Below are positions 18,501 through 26,627 of a stretch of 43,020 nt of DNA, piece after piece. Below the pieces are notes generated by a model. It saw only the letters and a program-made list of their open reading frames with translations. It ran no database searches and was not told the DNA's origin. The first letter of the stretch is position 1; every line of letters begins with the position of its first letter. The stretch spans positions 1 to 43,020 of the forward strand of contig JAEUHI010000027.1 in NCBI GenBank assembly GCA_016795385.1. Direction: 5' to 3'. This stretch comes from Verrucomicrobiales bacterium. GTDB taxonomy: Bacteria; Verrucomicrobiota; Verrucomicrobiia; Verrucomicrobiales; DEV007. The translations under genes were made by a program, and so were the position numbers.

Positions 18501-18694
18501 TAGGTGAGGTAGCCCTCCATCTGCAGCGGGTCCATGCCACCGTAGGGCTGGGCCACGTAGATCGTGGGAATGCCGAGAGGCGGGAAGATGTCGCGCGGCA
18601 TCCGCTGGATCGCGACGAACGCCCCGAGCACGACGGCCACGGCCATCACGACGATCGTGAGGGGGCGGCGCAGGGCTAGGGTGAGGAGGGACAT
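15500..18694 (-). CDS. RND efflux transporter, inner-membrane pump
   Basis: A 1064-residue protein with the typical RND architecture: TM1 near residues 10-30, a large periplasmic loop, a TM2-6 bundle (about 335-500), a second periplasmic loop and TM8-12 (about 870-1030). The TM4 proton-relay segment reads GILVDEATVAVENI, with Asp kept and the second acidic residue of drug pumps (AcrB Asp408) as Glu. QPYGGMDP and LPEGISVSYEFDQS are common motifs. The methionine-rich metal-relay of CusA is not evident, so the substrate (drug, lipid or metal) is open. The neighbouring two-component system and metal-type ArsR-GTPase hint at metal or envelope stress. Confidence 0.92.
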   Translation of the reverse strand: MSLLTLALRRPLTIVVMAVAVVLGAFVAIQRMPRDIFPPLGIPTIYVAQPYGGMDPLQMEGYLTYRYEYHFLYIAGISHVESKSIQGASIMKLQFHPGTDMSAAMSETVAQVNRSRAFMPPGTVAPFIMRFDAGSVAVGHLVFSTDRPDITLNMMQDQALNKVRPSFATLPGVSAPPPFGGSSRAIVVNVDPEKMRAAGLSPDEIVQSLAKGNVISPSGNINLNGKYPIVPTNAIVKDVKELEGVALKTEQGRAIFVRDIATVSDGADVTTAYALANGKRTVYLPVTKRADASTLEVVKLVRKNIPEFQKLLPEGISVSYEFDQSPVVERSIRDLLKEGALGAVLTGLMVLLFLRDWRTAFIVVVNIPLALLASCLALWVSGQSIHLMTLGGLALAVGILVDEATVAVENIHSHLARGATLAEAAAIGTRETTLPRFLAMVCILAVFVPAFFMVGAAKALFVPLALAVGFAMIASFFLSSTLVPILSVWLLRSKHRPEQEEEKSVLRSLLSPFAKAAVAARWIVVPAYLAGTAAVILLIGPFVGREIFPQTDSGQFALRFRAPSGTQVATTEKLATRILETIAREVGGPDKVAFSIGMVGVHNSSFPVNLVHLWNGGPGEGFLAIQLADGANVRIADLKERLREVLGQEMPEVKLSFEPQDIVSRVMSFGSATPLEIAVNTGGDLNASKAHAQKLLEAFKKIPTLRDVQIAQDLEFPTVNVQIDRERAGLLGVEVEDIARSLVAATTSSRFTVPNFWADPKTGISFNIQVQIPEERTQSLEDLRNTPIQSKFGQPVLLGNLVSLTETTSVGTYERYNLARVVSITANLHDTDFGSAIQAVEKAMKEVGPPADPKTKVDLRGQVVPYRQLADGFGAGLLIAMVAIFLLLCANFQSVRLALVVVATLPAVLAGIVLSLWITGTTLNIQSGIGAIMAVGVAVANAILLVTFSESIRRKNARGDQADPAAAAVEGAKSRVRAVVMTSCAMIAGMMPLALGLGEGGDQTAPLGRAVVGGLIFATLATLLILPAFFALLSGKRVKSVSIDPDDPESRYFTEEPRGMSHGS

Positions 18695-18699
18695 GCGAC

Positions 18700-18728
18700 G
18701 GAGGTCAGAAGTCGGAGGTCAGAGGTCA
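18700..18728. repeat. Short GGAGGTCAGA-type repeats between adaptor and pump genes
   Basis: The 31-bp gap holds GGAGGTCAGA, AGTCGG, GGAGGTCAGA, GGTCA units, a miniature tandem repeat that also supplies the stop codon of the adaptor gene. It resembles the other repeat-filled spacers in this window. Confidence 0.55.
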
Positions 18729-19808
18729 CGGGAGGACCATTTGTCCGGCCACGAGGTCGCCGGTGAGGACGGCTTTGAGGCCTTCGACGGTGTGGAGGGT
18801 GACGGGCACTTTTTTCTCGCCAGTCTCGGCGGTGACGAGGACGTAGCGGGAACCGTCGGCTTCGGTCTTCACGGCACTGAGCGGGAGAAGCACGGCGGAT
18901 TCGAGTTTGGCGAGGGTCATCGTGGCGGTGCCGAAGGTGCCGGGCAGCAAGCCGGACCCTGACAAATCCACCTCGGCGGTGACGGTGCGGGTCACCGGAT
19001 CGAGCGAGCCGGAGACACGGGCGAGCTCCGCCTTGAACTCACGGCCACCGAGTTTCAGGGTCACGGCCTGGCCGGCCTTGGTGAGGGCGGCGGCATGTTC
19101 GGGGACATGAAGACGGACGCGGAGGGGATCGGTCTGCTCGAAGGTGAAGAGGGCGGCTCCTTCGGTGGCGGTCGCGAGAAAGTCGCCTTGCTCGGCCTGG
19201 CGGGCGACGACGCGTCCGTCGTAGGGGGCGACGATGCGGGTGTATTCGAGCATCACTTCCGCCTCGGTGGCGCGGGCGGCGGCGGCGAGGGCTTCGGCCT
19301 TGGCCGAGGCGACTCCGGCTTCGGCCTCGGCGACCTTGGCTTTGGCGGCGGCGAAGCGGGCTTCGGATTCGTCACCGACCTTCGTCGTGACAGTGCCGGC
19401 GCTCGAGAGCTGGCGCAGGCGGGTGAATTCCGACTCCGCGGCGGTCGCTACGGCTTTGGTGGATTCGAGGAGGGCCATTGCGCCGGTCACGCCTTGTTCG
19501 GCGGCGCGGGCCTCTTCGGCGCGGGCGACATGCGCGGCGACGAGTTCGGGAGCGCGGACCTCGGCGAGGACGTCGCCCTTTTTCAGTTCGGACCCGATGT
19601 CGGCCTTCACCGTGTCGACCCAGCCGGTAACGGGCGTGCCCAAGGTGATGCGGAAATACGGTGCGGCTTCGGCGGGCAGGGTCACGGTCTTTTCCCAAGG
19701 CGCGAGCACCACCGGAATCGGCGGTGGCGGGGGAGGGGGCGTTTGGGCGTGGAGCGTCGCCGACGTCGCGAACAGCGCGAGGAGCGGAAGGAAAGATTTG
19801 GTGTTCAT
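18726..19808 (-). CDS. RND periplasmic adaptor (membrane-fusion protein)
   Basis: A 360-residue HlyD/AcrA-type adaptor. A signal peptide (1-21) is followed by a short polyproline stretch, a barrel-sandwich half (TPVTGWVDTVKADIGSELKKGDVLAEV), a long Ala/Glu-rich alpha-hairpin coiled coil (about 95-195), the second half (LEYTRIVAPYDGRVVARQAEQGDFL) and beta-barrel domains. It bridges the RND pump and TolC across the periplasm. The start at 19808 gives the signal peptide directly. It is first in the pump operon, 119 bp downstream of the histidine kinase gene on the same strand. Confidence 0.9.
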   Translation of the reverse strand: MNTKSFLPLLALFATSATLHAQTPPPPPPPIPVVLAPWEKTVTLPAEAAPYFRITLGTPVTGWVDTVKADIGSELKKGDVLAEVRAPELVAAHVARAEEARAAEQGVTGAMALLESTKAVATAAESEFTRLRQLSSAGTVTTKVGDESEARFAAAKAKVAEAEAGVASAKAEALAAAARATEAEVMLEYTRIVAPYDGRVVARQAEQGDFLATATEGAALFTFEQTDPLRVRLHVPEHAAALTKAGQAVTLKLGGREFKAELARVSGSLDPVTRTVTAEVDLSGSGLLPGTFGTATMTLAKLESAVLLPLSAVKTEADGSRYVLVTAETGEKKVPVTLHTVEGLKAVLTGDLVAGQMVLP

Positions 19809-19927
19809 GCGGGCGAGTGAAACTCCGGTAGTCCGGTCGTTTGCGACTCCTTTCCCAACGCGGCGGGGTCGTCCGCCACTATCAAAAGGCGCGAAGCCGC
19901 CGCCATCGCGAAATTCTGAAGATTCGT

Positions 19928-21352
19928 TCAGGATTCCGCCAATGGCAGACGGATGCAAAACCGGCTGCCCTTGCCCGGCACACTCTCGAGTCCGATGGAG
20001 CCGCCGAAGGACTCGATCGAGAGTTTTGCGAGGGCCAGCCCGAGACCGGCACCTCCCCCGGCCCGGGTCCGGGCCTTTTCGATGCGGTAGAAGCGTTCGA
20101 AGATTCTCTCGTGATGCTCGGGGTCGATTCCCGGGCCTTCGTCGACGACTTCGATGAGGGCTTCATCGCCCGCGGTGCCCACCTCCACCCGGATGGTGGT
20201 GTTGTCAGGACTGTGTCGGATCGCATTATGGACGAGGTTGACGATCGCCTGTCGCAGGATCACCGGATCGGCTTCGACGACGGCATCCGCGTTGAGGCGC
20301 GGGACGAGGTGTTGCCGTTTCTCCGCTGCCAGCACTTCGAAGGCCTCGCAGACCTCGGTCGCCAGTGCCCCGGGATCGATGCGCTCGCGGCGCAGCGGGG
20401 CGCGGCCACCGTCGACCCGGGCGAGCATCAGGAGGGTGTCGGCGAGGTCGTGGAGACGCTGCCCCTCCTCGAGCATGCTGCCGATCGTCTCGCGCAGCGC
20501 TTCCGCGTCGCGATCCCCGCGCAGGCCGATCTCACCGACGCTGCGGAGGGAGGTGAGGGGCGTGCGCAGTTCGTGGGAGGCATCGGAGGTAAAGCGGCGC
20601 AGCGCCTCGAAGGAACGCTCGAGCCGTTCAAGCGTCTCATTGAAGACCGTGGCGAGCTGGCCGAGCTCGTCGTGCGGATTCGGATTGGGCAACCGGCGGC
20701 CCAGCGAATCCGAATTGATCCGGCGCGCCTGTTCCGTCATCTCGACGATGGGGCGGAGCGTGCGGCCGGCCATGAGGTAACCTCCCGCGGCGGCCAGGCA
20801 CAGCGACACAGGGACCCCGAGCACGAGGACGGCGAGGACTTGCCGGAGTGTCTCCTCGAGATTCGAGCGGTCGCGAAAGACGCGCAAAATCACTCTCTTT
20901 CCGCTGATCCTCGCCGGTTTCTGGAGGACCCGGGCCGAACGCTCTCCCTCGAAGAAGAGATTGTGGAAACCCCCGGTTCCCGGATTGGCACGGGGGGGCG
21001 TCTCGATATCGGCACCATGCGGTGGTGCGTGGCGCATCAGGGGGGTCGTGCCCGACCAGACATCGAACCACGACTCGGCATACCCACCGCTGTCGAGGGT
21101 CGAGGGACTGTCTTTTTTCCATCGCACTCCCTCCGTCTCATCCGCCTCGAGGTGTGCTTCGATCAGGATCCAGTCGATGCCCAGCTCGTGATCCAGAGCC
21201 CTGACGAAGCGGCTCTCAATGAGATGATACACGAAGGGAAGCAGGCCCAGCATGAGAACGCCGGCGATGAACGCAAAAGAGACCGCGATGCGGAGTTTCA
21301 ACGACCGCCTCCTCCACCAGGAGCCGCTCGTGACCTTTGTCCCGCTCTTCAT
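19928..21352 (-). CDS. Sensor histidine kinase
   Basis: A 474-residue membrane kinase. TM1 (about 22-45), a periplasmic sensor region of about 125 residues, TM2 (about 172-195), a HAMP linker, the H-box ASHELRTPLTSLR with phospho-accepting His260, N-box NLVHNAIRHSPD, G1 DEGPGID and G2 GGGAGLGLALAK. The layout resembles heavy-metal or copper-type sensors (CusS family) more than PhoR, since no PAS domain is visible. Its start overlaps the response-regulator stop by 4 bases, and it precedes the RND operon, which it may control. Confidence 0.92.
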   Translation of the reverse strand: MKSGTKVTSGSWWRRRSLKLRIAVSFAFIAGVLMLGLLPFVYHLIESRFVRALDHELGIDWILIEAHLEADETEGVRWKKDSPSTLDSGGYAESWFDVWSGTTPLMRHAPPHGADIETPPRANPGTGGFHNLFFEGERSARVLQKPARISGKRVILRVFRDRSNLEETLRQVLAVLVLGVPVSLCLAAAGGYLMAGRTLRPIVEMTEQARRINSDSLGRRLPNPNPHDELGQLATVFNETLERLERSFEALRRFTSDASHELRTPLTSLRSVGEIGLRGDRDAEALRETIGSMLEEGQRLHDLADTLLMLARVDGGRAPLRRERIDPGALATEVCEAFEVLAAEKRQHLVPRLNADAVVEADPVILRQAIVNLVHNAIRHSPDNTTIRVEVGTAGDEALIEVVDEGPGIDPEHHERIFERFYRIEKARTRAGGGAGLGLALAKLSIESFGGSIGLESVPGKGSRFCIRLPLAES

Positions 21353-22056
21353 CGGGCGGTTATGTCAGGAGTCGCGGCCGGTTTCGTGCCAAAGAGAAAT
21401 CCCACCCCACGGATAGTGTGGAGGAGCCGGACATCGCGTCCCTCATCGATTTTTTTCCGGAGGCGGGCGAGGTGGACGTCGATCACATTGTCGATCGGTG
21501 TCGATCGATTCGGTTCGCGCCAGACGTCTTTGGCCAGCATGGCGCGGGTGACGACGTGGCCTTCGGCACGCATCAGGTAGAGGAGCACATCGAACTCCCG
21601 CGGAGTCAGCAGGATCGCATCTTGACCACGGCGCACCTGCCGGGTGCCGAGGTCGAGATACAGATCCGAAACTTGGAGCCGGAAGGGATCCTCCCTGGAG
21701 GCGCGGCGGAGCAGGACGCGGATTCGGGCGAGCAACTCCGCGAAAGCAAAGGGTTTGACGAGATAATCGTCGGCTCCGCTGTCGAGCCCGACGATGCGGT
21801 CTTCGATGGCATCCCGTGCCGTCAGGAGCAAAACCGGGGTGTTTTGGCCTCGACGACGGAATTCTCCCAAGAGTTCGATGCCGTCGCGGCCGGGTAACAT
21901 CCAGTCGAGGAGGATCAGGTGGAAGTCCCCGGATTGAAGGAGCGCCGAGGCTTCATTTCCACAGCGGGCGACCCGTACGTCATACCCCTCCACTTCCAGT
22001 CCGTTGCGGAGCGCTTCGGCCGTTTTGGCTTCATCTTCGACGACGAGAATCTTCAT
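21349..22056 (-). CDS. OmpR/PhoB-family response regulator
   Basis: A 235-residue two-domain regulator: receiver domain with acidic pocket (Glu7, Asp8), phospho-acceptor Asp51 in LLDWMLPG and Lys in VKPF, then a winged helix (about 130-225) with LTPREFDVLLYLM and a recognition helix near IDVHLARLRKKI. ATG 22056 (MKILVVEDE) is preferred over an upstream codon at 22080. It is the first gene of the kinase pair. Targets are probably the adjacent RND operon; divergent control of the porin at 22371 is possible. Confidence 0.92.
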   Translation of the reverse strand: MKILVVEDEAKTAEALRNGLEVEGYDVRVARCGNEASALLQSGDFHLILLDWMLPGRDGIELLGEFRRRGQNTPVLLLTARDAIEDRIVGLDSGADDYLVKPFAFAELLARIRVLLRRASREDPFRLQVSDLYLDLGTRQVRRGQDAILLTPREFDVLLYLMRAEGHVVTRAMLAKDVWREPNRSTPIDNVIDVHLARLRKKIDEGRDVRLLHTIRGVGFLFGTKPAATPDITAR

Positions 22057-22370
22057 CAGGCAAGAGTCCCCACCATCCATGCCGCGGCTGACAAGAGTTG
22101 GAAAACGGTATTCACAAAGGAGCTTTTAAATACCATGCGCGAAAAGCGCAAGCCATCGCAAGGGTGGATTCGCGGGAGGTGTCGGGTGGCGGGGAGGAGG
22201 ATGGGGCCGGCATCAAGGGAGAAGCCCGGGGTGGGCCATGTGACGGAAATGTGACCAATGTGACGGTGTTGTCACGTAAAACGGGCGAAATCGGATTAAT
22301 CCAGGCTTGTGCATGTGACGGTTCCGTGACAGGAATGCAAAATTCTGTCACTCGACGCCCCGCTTTCGCC
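22057..22370. other. 314-bp divergent intergenic region
   Basis: No gene is supported. The half next to the response regulator has a GGTATT...AATACC inverted repeat (22107-22134) in an AT-rich patch, a plausible promoter area. The half next to the porin holds the GTGAC repeat clusters listed separately. Confidence 0.6.
22238..22351. promoter_or_regulatory. Two clusters of GTGAC/GTCAC repeats upstream of phosphate-type porin
   Basis: Cluster 1 has ATGTGAC at 22238, 22249 and 22258 followed by GTCACG; the first two are exactly 11 bases apart, the spacing of Pho-box half-sites. Cluster 2 has ATGTGAC at 22313, then GTGACAG (22326-22332) and its inverted partner CTGTCAC (22345-22351), which equals the PhoB half-site CTGTCAY. 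Given the downstream porin type, a PhoB-like operator is a reasonable guess, but the arrangement is not a canonical Pho box. Confidence 0.45.
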
Positions 22371-23564
22371 ATGATTGTTTCCCCAATACGTGCCATCACC
22401 CCCATCTTTTTCTTCGCTGCCGCCGCTTCGTTGCCCGTTGCTCTCGAAGCCGGGTCCCTCGAGATCGATGACAAAGCCATCGTTTCGGAGGAGTCGATCG
22501 CCGACCAATGGAAAAATTTCGGACATGTCATCGAGGATGGGGAAAATCCGTTGCTTCAAGACCTGTGGTTTCTCGGGCGTTATCACATCCAGCACCACAA
22601 CACCGACGGCAGTTCCGACAATGATGCCGGATGGGAGCACCGCCGGGCGCGTCTGGGTTTCCAGGCGGAAATGCTGGATCACCTCACGATCCATGCGCAG
22701 GCCGTCAGTGGATCGGATTTCGAACCGGTTTACAACGGCTTCACCGAACTCTGGGTGAAGTGGAAGTTCAGCGACTCGCTGAATCTCACCGTGGGGCAAC
22801 AGAAGCATCGCTTCACCCACGATCGGAACGTCTCGAGCCGCTATATCAACTACATGGAGCGATCCATGTTCACCAACATGATGGGCCTGGACTACACGCC
22901 CGCCGTCACGTTCTCCGGGAAATCGGGCAATTACAGCTACTATACGGGCATCTTTTCGAATGCGACCGGTTCCGACATGTGGGAGGCGTTTTCCGAGTAT
23001 GACTCCGGGTATTCGCTCCTCTATGCCGGGACCTGGGATGTGGGGGCTTACTTTCCGACTGACAGCGCGGACTTCACCGCGAGCTTTCTGCACAGTGAGG
23101 CCAACGCCAATGCGACCAACCTGAATCGCTACGAGGAAGCCGTCTCCGCGGCGCTGATTCTCACCGAGGGACCGACGTCTTTGGTCTCCGAGGTCACCGC
23201 CGGATTCAACAGCGACAACGGCGACGGACTTGCCTTCAATTTCCAGCCCGGGGTTTATTTGACGGACAACCTGCAATTGGTCGGCCGTTACCAGGTCGCG
23301 ATGTCGAATGACGATGCCGGGCTCGTCGCACAGCGTCGCTACGAGCGGCCCGCCGGCCTGCCTGCCGGAGATTTTTACCAGGCCGTCTACCTCGGCCTCA
23401 ACTACTACATCATCGGGCACCGGGCCAAGATCATGACCGGCGTGGAGTACGCCGAAATGGGGGGCGAAGATACCCTCACTGTCTGGGCCGGTTTCCGGAT
23501 GTTCTTCGGGCCTGACTCCAACGCGCCTTTCCCGGCCAACTCGATGCTTGAGGGCCTCTGGTGA
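22371..23564 (+). CDS. Phosphate-selective porin O/P-type outer-membrane protein
   Basis: A 397-residue outer-membrane protein with a signal peptide (about 1-26) and features of the porin O/P family (PF07396): WEHRRARLGFQAEMLDHLTIHAQ, LTVGQQKHRFTHDRNVSSRYINYMERS and a C-terminal strand pattern. Family members take up phosphate or polyphosphate under starvation. The start at 22371 gives the signal peptide; the frame is open upstream but crosses the GTGAC repeats. It converges on a second porin of the same family 24 bp away that follows pstB. The two are similar in design but clearly diverged. Confidence 0.85.
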   Translation: MIVSPIRAITPIFFFAAAASLPVALEAGSLEIDDKAIVSEESIADQWKNFGHVIEDGENPLLQDLWFLGRYHIQHHNTDGSSDNDAGWEHRRARLGFQAEMLDHLTIHAQAVSGSDFEPVYNGFTELWVKWKFSDSLNLTVGQQKHRFTHDRNVSSRYINYMERSMFTNMMGLDYTPAVTFSGKSGNYSYYTGIFSNATGSDMWEAFSEYDSGYSLLYAGTWDVGAYFPTDSADFTASFLHSEANANATNLNRYEEAVSAALILTEGPTSLVSEVTAGFNSDNGDGLAFNFQPGVYLTDNLQLVGRYQVAMSNDDAGLVAQRRYERPAGLPAGDFYQAVYLGLNYYIIGHRAKIMTGVEYAEMGGEDTLTVWAGFRMFFGPDSNAPFPANSMLEGLW

Positions 23565-23588
23565 GAAGCGTGCCGGGAGATCGGATCT

Positions 23589-24755
23589 TCACCAACTGAT
23601 CCGGATCCCGCTGCTCACGCCCCAGCCATCGTAGGCGCCGCCGTCATTGGCGGCATCTTCGGCCGTCGTGTATTCGATCCCGGCCTGCCACTTGAGTTTG
23701 TGACCGCAGAAATAGCGGTTCACCCCGAGATAGAATTCATGGGCTTCGTCGGCCCGATCGGAGACGATCCGGTTCTCGTAGCGATCCAGCCTCACGCCGT
23801 TGGGATCATCGCTCGTGACGTAGTTGTAACTCGCCACCAGCTGCCACTCTTCGCTGAGGTCATAAGTGGGCATGATCGCGATCCCGGCCAGGTCACTCTG
23901 GGTGCCGATGCCCTCGGCGAAGGAAAGGTCGGTGCGGAGCCCCCAGGGACCGTTTTCAATGGTCGAGTTGAGGGAGACGACATCGCTGAGATTCCGCGCG
24001 CCTGACACACCCCGGCCCGTCGGATCATGGCGAACATAGTCGAGCCGCACGACGGCCTGATCGAGCGCGATGGCGTCGGCGAAGTCGTAACCGATCGATA
24101 GAAGAGCGAAGTTGCCCGACTCGAAGTCGCCGAATTCGGTGCCGGCATCCGAGGAAAAGAGTCCGGCCTGATAGATCCATCCGTCGATCTCTCCGCCCGC
24201 CGTCGCTCCGGTGAAGAAACGCTCCGGAAACCAGACATTGGTGGAGAGCAGGCTCCGCTCCATGCGATAAATCCGGGTGGAGGAAGTGCCGCCGTCGAGG
24301 GTGAAGTTGGCCGCTTGTTTACCGATCTTCACGACCAGTTCGTCGCCGGTCGACCATTCGAGATTGGCCTCGGTGAGCCGCCGGTAGACCGGGTCGGAGT
24401 CGTTGAGATCGAGATCGGTCTCCACATGCACGCCGAAATGATCGAAATGCTGGCTCTTGAAGCCGGCGCGCACCCGTCGCCACTCGAGACTGTCATACTC
24501 TCCCTGATCCGCCTCGAAGAAGGCGGCATCCGCTTGGAGACGGCCGGCCAAGGCGAATTTCTGGAGGGGCCGGAAATCCTCGTTTTCGTAGAGAACCGGT
24601 CGGTCAAGCAGGTCGCAAAGGCCGGCTTGCGCGATGGGCATCTTGTCATTGAGGACGGATTTTCCGGCGTCCCCGGCGTGGGCGGGGGAATGGCTATAGA
24701 CCGCCAGCCCGAGCGGGCCGGCCATGGCGAGGCGGACGAGGGACGAAAAAGTCAT
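23589..24755 (-). CDS. Phosphate-selective porin O/P-type protein, downstream of pstB
   Basis: A 388-residue outer-membrane porin with a 27-residue signal peptide ending Ala-His-Ala. Like the neighbouring porin it has the family run EWRRVRAGFKSQHFDHFGVHVETDLD and KIGKQAANFTLDGGTSSTRIYRMERS. It lies 115 bp after pstB on the same strand, so it probably brings phosphate (or arsenate) across the outer membrane for the Pst system. ATG 24755 is chosen over a TTG at 24797. The spacer is AT-rich (TTGACC, AATAAT), so a secondary promoter is possible. Confidence 0.85.
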   Translation of the reverse strand: MTFSSLVRLAMAGPLGLAVYSHSPAHAGDAGKSVLNDKMPIAQAGLCDLLDRPVLYENEDFRPLQKFALAGRLQADAAFFEADQGEYDSLEWRRVRAGFKSQHFDHFGVHVETDLDLNDSDPVYRRLTEANLEWSTGDELVVKIGKQAANFTLDGGTSSTRIYRMERSLLSTNVWFPERFFTGATAGGEIDGWIYQAGLFSSDAGTEFGDFESGNFALLSIGYDFADAIALDQAVVRLDYVRHDPTGRGVSGARNLSDVVSLNSTIENGPWGLRTDLSFAEGIGTQSDLAGIAIMPTYDLSEEWQLVASYNYVTSDDPNGVRLDRYENRIVSDRADEAHEFYLGVNRYFCGHKLKWQAGIEYTTAEDAANDGGAYDGWGVSSGIRISW

Positions 24756-24870
24756 GAGTCGACCGCGCTTAGAGACTTCCGGAGAACAGAAGTTCAAATT
24801 TTTTCACAAGATTATTTTCATGTGGGTCAAACGGGGGTGGCGGGGCGTCTCTCTATCTGTCGGCCCTGGT

Positions 24871-25641
24871 TTAACCGCGGGCCCCGTTGAGATAGAGGAT
24901 CGCGTCGGGGTCCTGGGGCGAGGAGAAGACCCGTTCTGCCGGCCCTTGTTCGACGAGAGTCCCTGCTCCGTCCCTCGTCCAGAAGACCGCGGCATGGTCG
25001 GCGATGCGTCGGGCTTGGGCGAGATGGTGGGTGACGATCACGACGGTGACTTTTTCCCGAAGAGACAGAATCAGGTCTTCGACGACGCCGGAAGCGAGGG
25101 GGTCGAGGGCGCTGCAGGGTTCGTCGAAAAGGATCACCTCGGGCTCGAGGGCGAGGGCGCGGGCGAGGCAGAGACGCTGTTGCTGGCCGCCGGAGAGGGT
25201 CGACGCGTTTTGATGGAGGCGATCGGAGATTTCCTTCCAGAGGCCCACTTCGCGGAGAACGGTTTCGATGCGATCGGGGATGTCGCTTTTCGCCCAACCG
25301 TGTTCTTTTAGGGGGATTTCGAAATTCCGCCGGATCGACTGAGGAAAGGGATTGGGGCGCTGGAAAACGATCCCGACGCGGCGGCGCAGGGCGAGGACGT
25401 CCGTTTGAGGATCCGTCACCTCGGTGCCATCGGCGAGCCGGATGCTGCCGGAGACGCGGCAGCCTGGGACGAGGTCGGTGAGGCGGTTGAGGGCATGGAG
25501 AAAGCTGCTCTTGCCACATCCGGACGGGCCGATGAGGGCGGTGATCTGCCCCTCGGGGATCGCGAGATCCACTTCGCGGAGGGCCGTGAGATCGCGATAG
25601 GAGACGGAAAGTCCGGAGATGTGGAGCGCGGCGGCGTTCAT
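24871..25641 (-). CDS. pstB: Phosphate ABC transporter ATP-binding protein
   Basis: A 256-residue ABC ATPase of PstB size. Walker A GPSGCGKS (38-45), the PstB-typical Q-loop FQRPNPFPQSI (93-103), signature LSGGQQQR (149-156), Walker B VILFDEP (169-175) and His205 are present. It powers phosphate import with PstCA. Its ATG overlaps the pstA stop (ATGA). No phoU follows, in contrast to many pst operons. Confidence 0.93.
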   Translation of the reverse strand: MNAAALHISGLSVSYRDLTALREVDLAIPEGQITALIGPSGCGKSSFLHALNRLTDLVPGCRVSGSIRLADGTEVTDPQTDVLALRRRVGIVFQRPNPFPQSIRRNFEIPLKEHGWAKSDIPDRIETVLREVGLWKEISDRLHQNASTLSGGQQQRLCLARALALEPEVILFDEPCSALDPLASGVVEDLILSLREKVTVVIVTHHLAQARRIADHAAVFWTRDGAGTLVEQGPAERVFSSPQDPDAILYLNGARG

Positions 25642-26507
25642 GAGGCGGAGGAGCGGCGTCGCAGCCAGTGTTCGGACAGGGCGACAGCGGCGGAGTTGAC
25701 GAGGAGAATGAGAGCGAGAAGGACGAGGGCGCTCGATGATGCCATCGCACTGCCGTTGGCGACGTTGAGCGCGAGGTCGTAGATGTGGACGGAGAGGGCT
25801 CGTCCCGAGTCGGAAAAGGATTCCGGCATCCGAGTCGAGTAGCCGCTCGTGAAGAGCAGGGCCGCCGTTTCTGAAAGGGCGCGTCCGACGCCGAGAGTGA
25901 TGCCGATGACGATGCCTGGCAGGGCGGCCGGGAGGAGGAGACGGAAGGTGGTCGTCGTCTTTGACAATCCCAGGCCTGCCGCGGCCGGCCTCAGATCAGC
26001 GGGAAGGGACTCGAGCGCCGTCAGGGTGGTGCGCACGAGGAGGGGCAAAATCATGCAGGCAAGGGTGAGCCCGCCGGAAAGAATGGAGAAGCCGAGGCCG
26101 AGCGTTTGCGCGAAAAAGACCATGCCAAAGAGGCCGAAAACGATCGATGGCACGCCCGCGAGCAGATCGACGCCGCTCGCGACGAGCCGAGCCCAGGCAC
26201 TGCCGCGACGGACGAACTCCGAGAGCCAGATCGCGCATCCCGTTCCGAGCGGGATCGCGAGCCCGAGGCAGCAGGCGAGGATCCCGAGCGTCGAGACCAG
26301 GATCGGGGCGATTCCGCCGCCACGTCCCGCATCCTCGACTTCTCCGGAGAAGAAACTCCAGGACAATTTTGGAAGACCGAGCCGGACCAGATCCCAAACC
26401 AGCCAGCCGAAGAGGAAGAAGCTGAGCAAGGCGGCGAACGCTCCCGCCAGTGCGATCGCAAGGTCGAGCCCTTTTGACGGTGAGCGTCGGATGGGATGGG
26501 TGATCAT
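25638..26507 (-). CDS. pstA: Phosphate ABC transporter permease
   Basis: A 289-residue membrane protein with six predicted transmembrane segments. GVPSIVFGLFGMVFF, the EAA-type loop LRPAAAGLGLSKTTTTFRLLLPAALPGI and VGRALSETAALLFTSG are hallmarks of the PstA family. It forms the phosphate channel with PstC. It is separated from pstC by about 120 bp of repeat sequence rather than the usual tight junction. Confidence 0.92.
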   Translation of the reverse strand: MITHPIRRSPSKGLDLAIALAGAFAALLSFFLFGWLVWDLVRLGLPKLSWSFFSGEVEDAGRGGGIAPILVSTLGILACCLGLAIPLGTGCAIWLSEFVRRGSAWARLVASGVDLLAGVPSIVFGLFGMVFFAQTLGLGFSILSGGLTLACMILPLLVRTTLTALESLPADLRPAAAGLGLSKTTTTFRLLLPAALPGIVIGITLGVGRALSETAALLFTSGYSTRMPESFSDSGRALSVHIYDLALNVANGSAMASSSALVLLALILLVNSAAVALSEHWLRRRSSAS

Positions 26508-26533
26508 GTTAGAGTTCCTTTCGCCTCCTCCTT

Positions 26534-26624
26534 CTCATACTCATACTCATACTCAGTTCGGGTTCTGGTTCGGAAGAGCGTCTCGGGATTGAGTAAGAGT
26601 AGGAGGCAAGAGTAGGAGTATGAG
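26534..26624. repeat. Inverted CTCATA/TATGAG microsatellite in the pstC-pstA spacer
   Basis: Nearly four copies of CTCATA (26534-26555) face a GAGTAAGAGTAGGA...GAGTATGAG block (26591-26624), so the transcript could fold into a hairpin between pstC and pstA. This may attenuate or stabilise the distal message. Confidence 0.7.
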
Positions 26625-26627
26625 TTT

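Noticed and set aside
19841..21580. 579-codon plus-strand frame across the kinase gene
   Set aside because: Antisense of a clear histidine kinase with all boxes intact; no domain in this frame.
22098..22370. N-terminal extension of the porin gene through the GTGAC repeats
   Set aside because: The signal peptide starts at 22371; the upstream codons encode no recognisable sequence and coincide with regulatory repeats.
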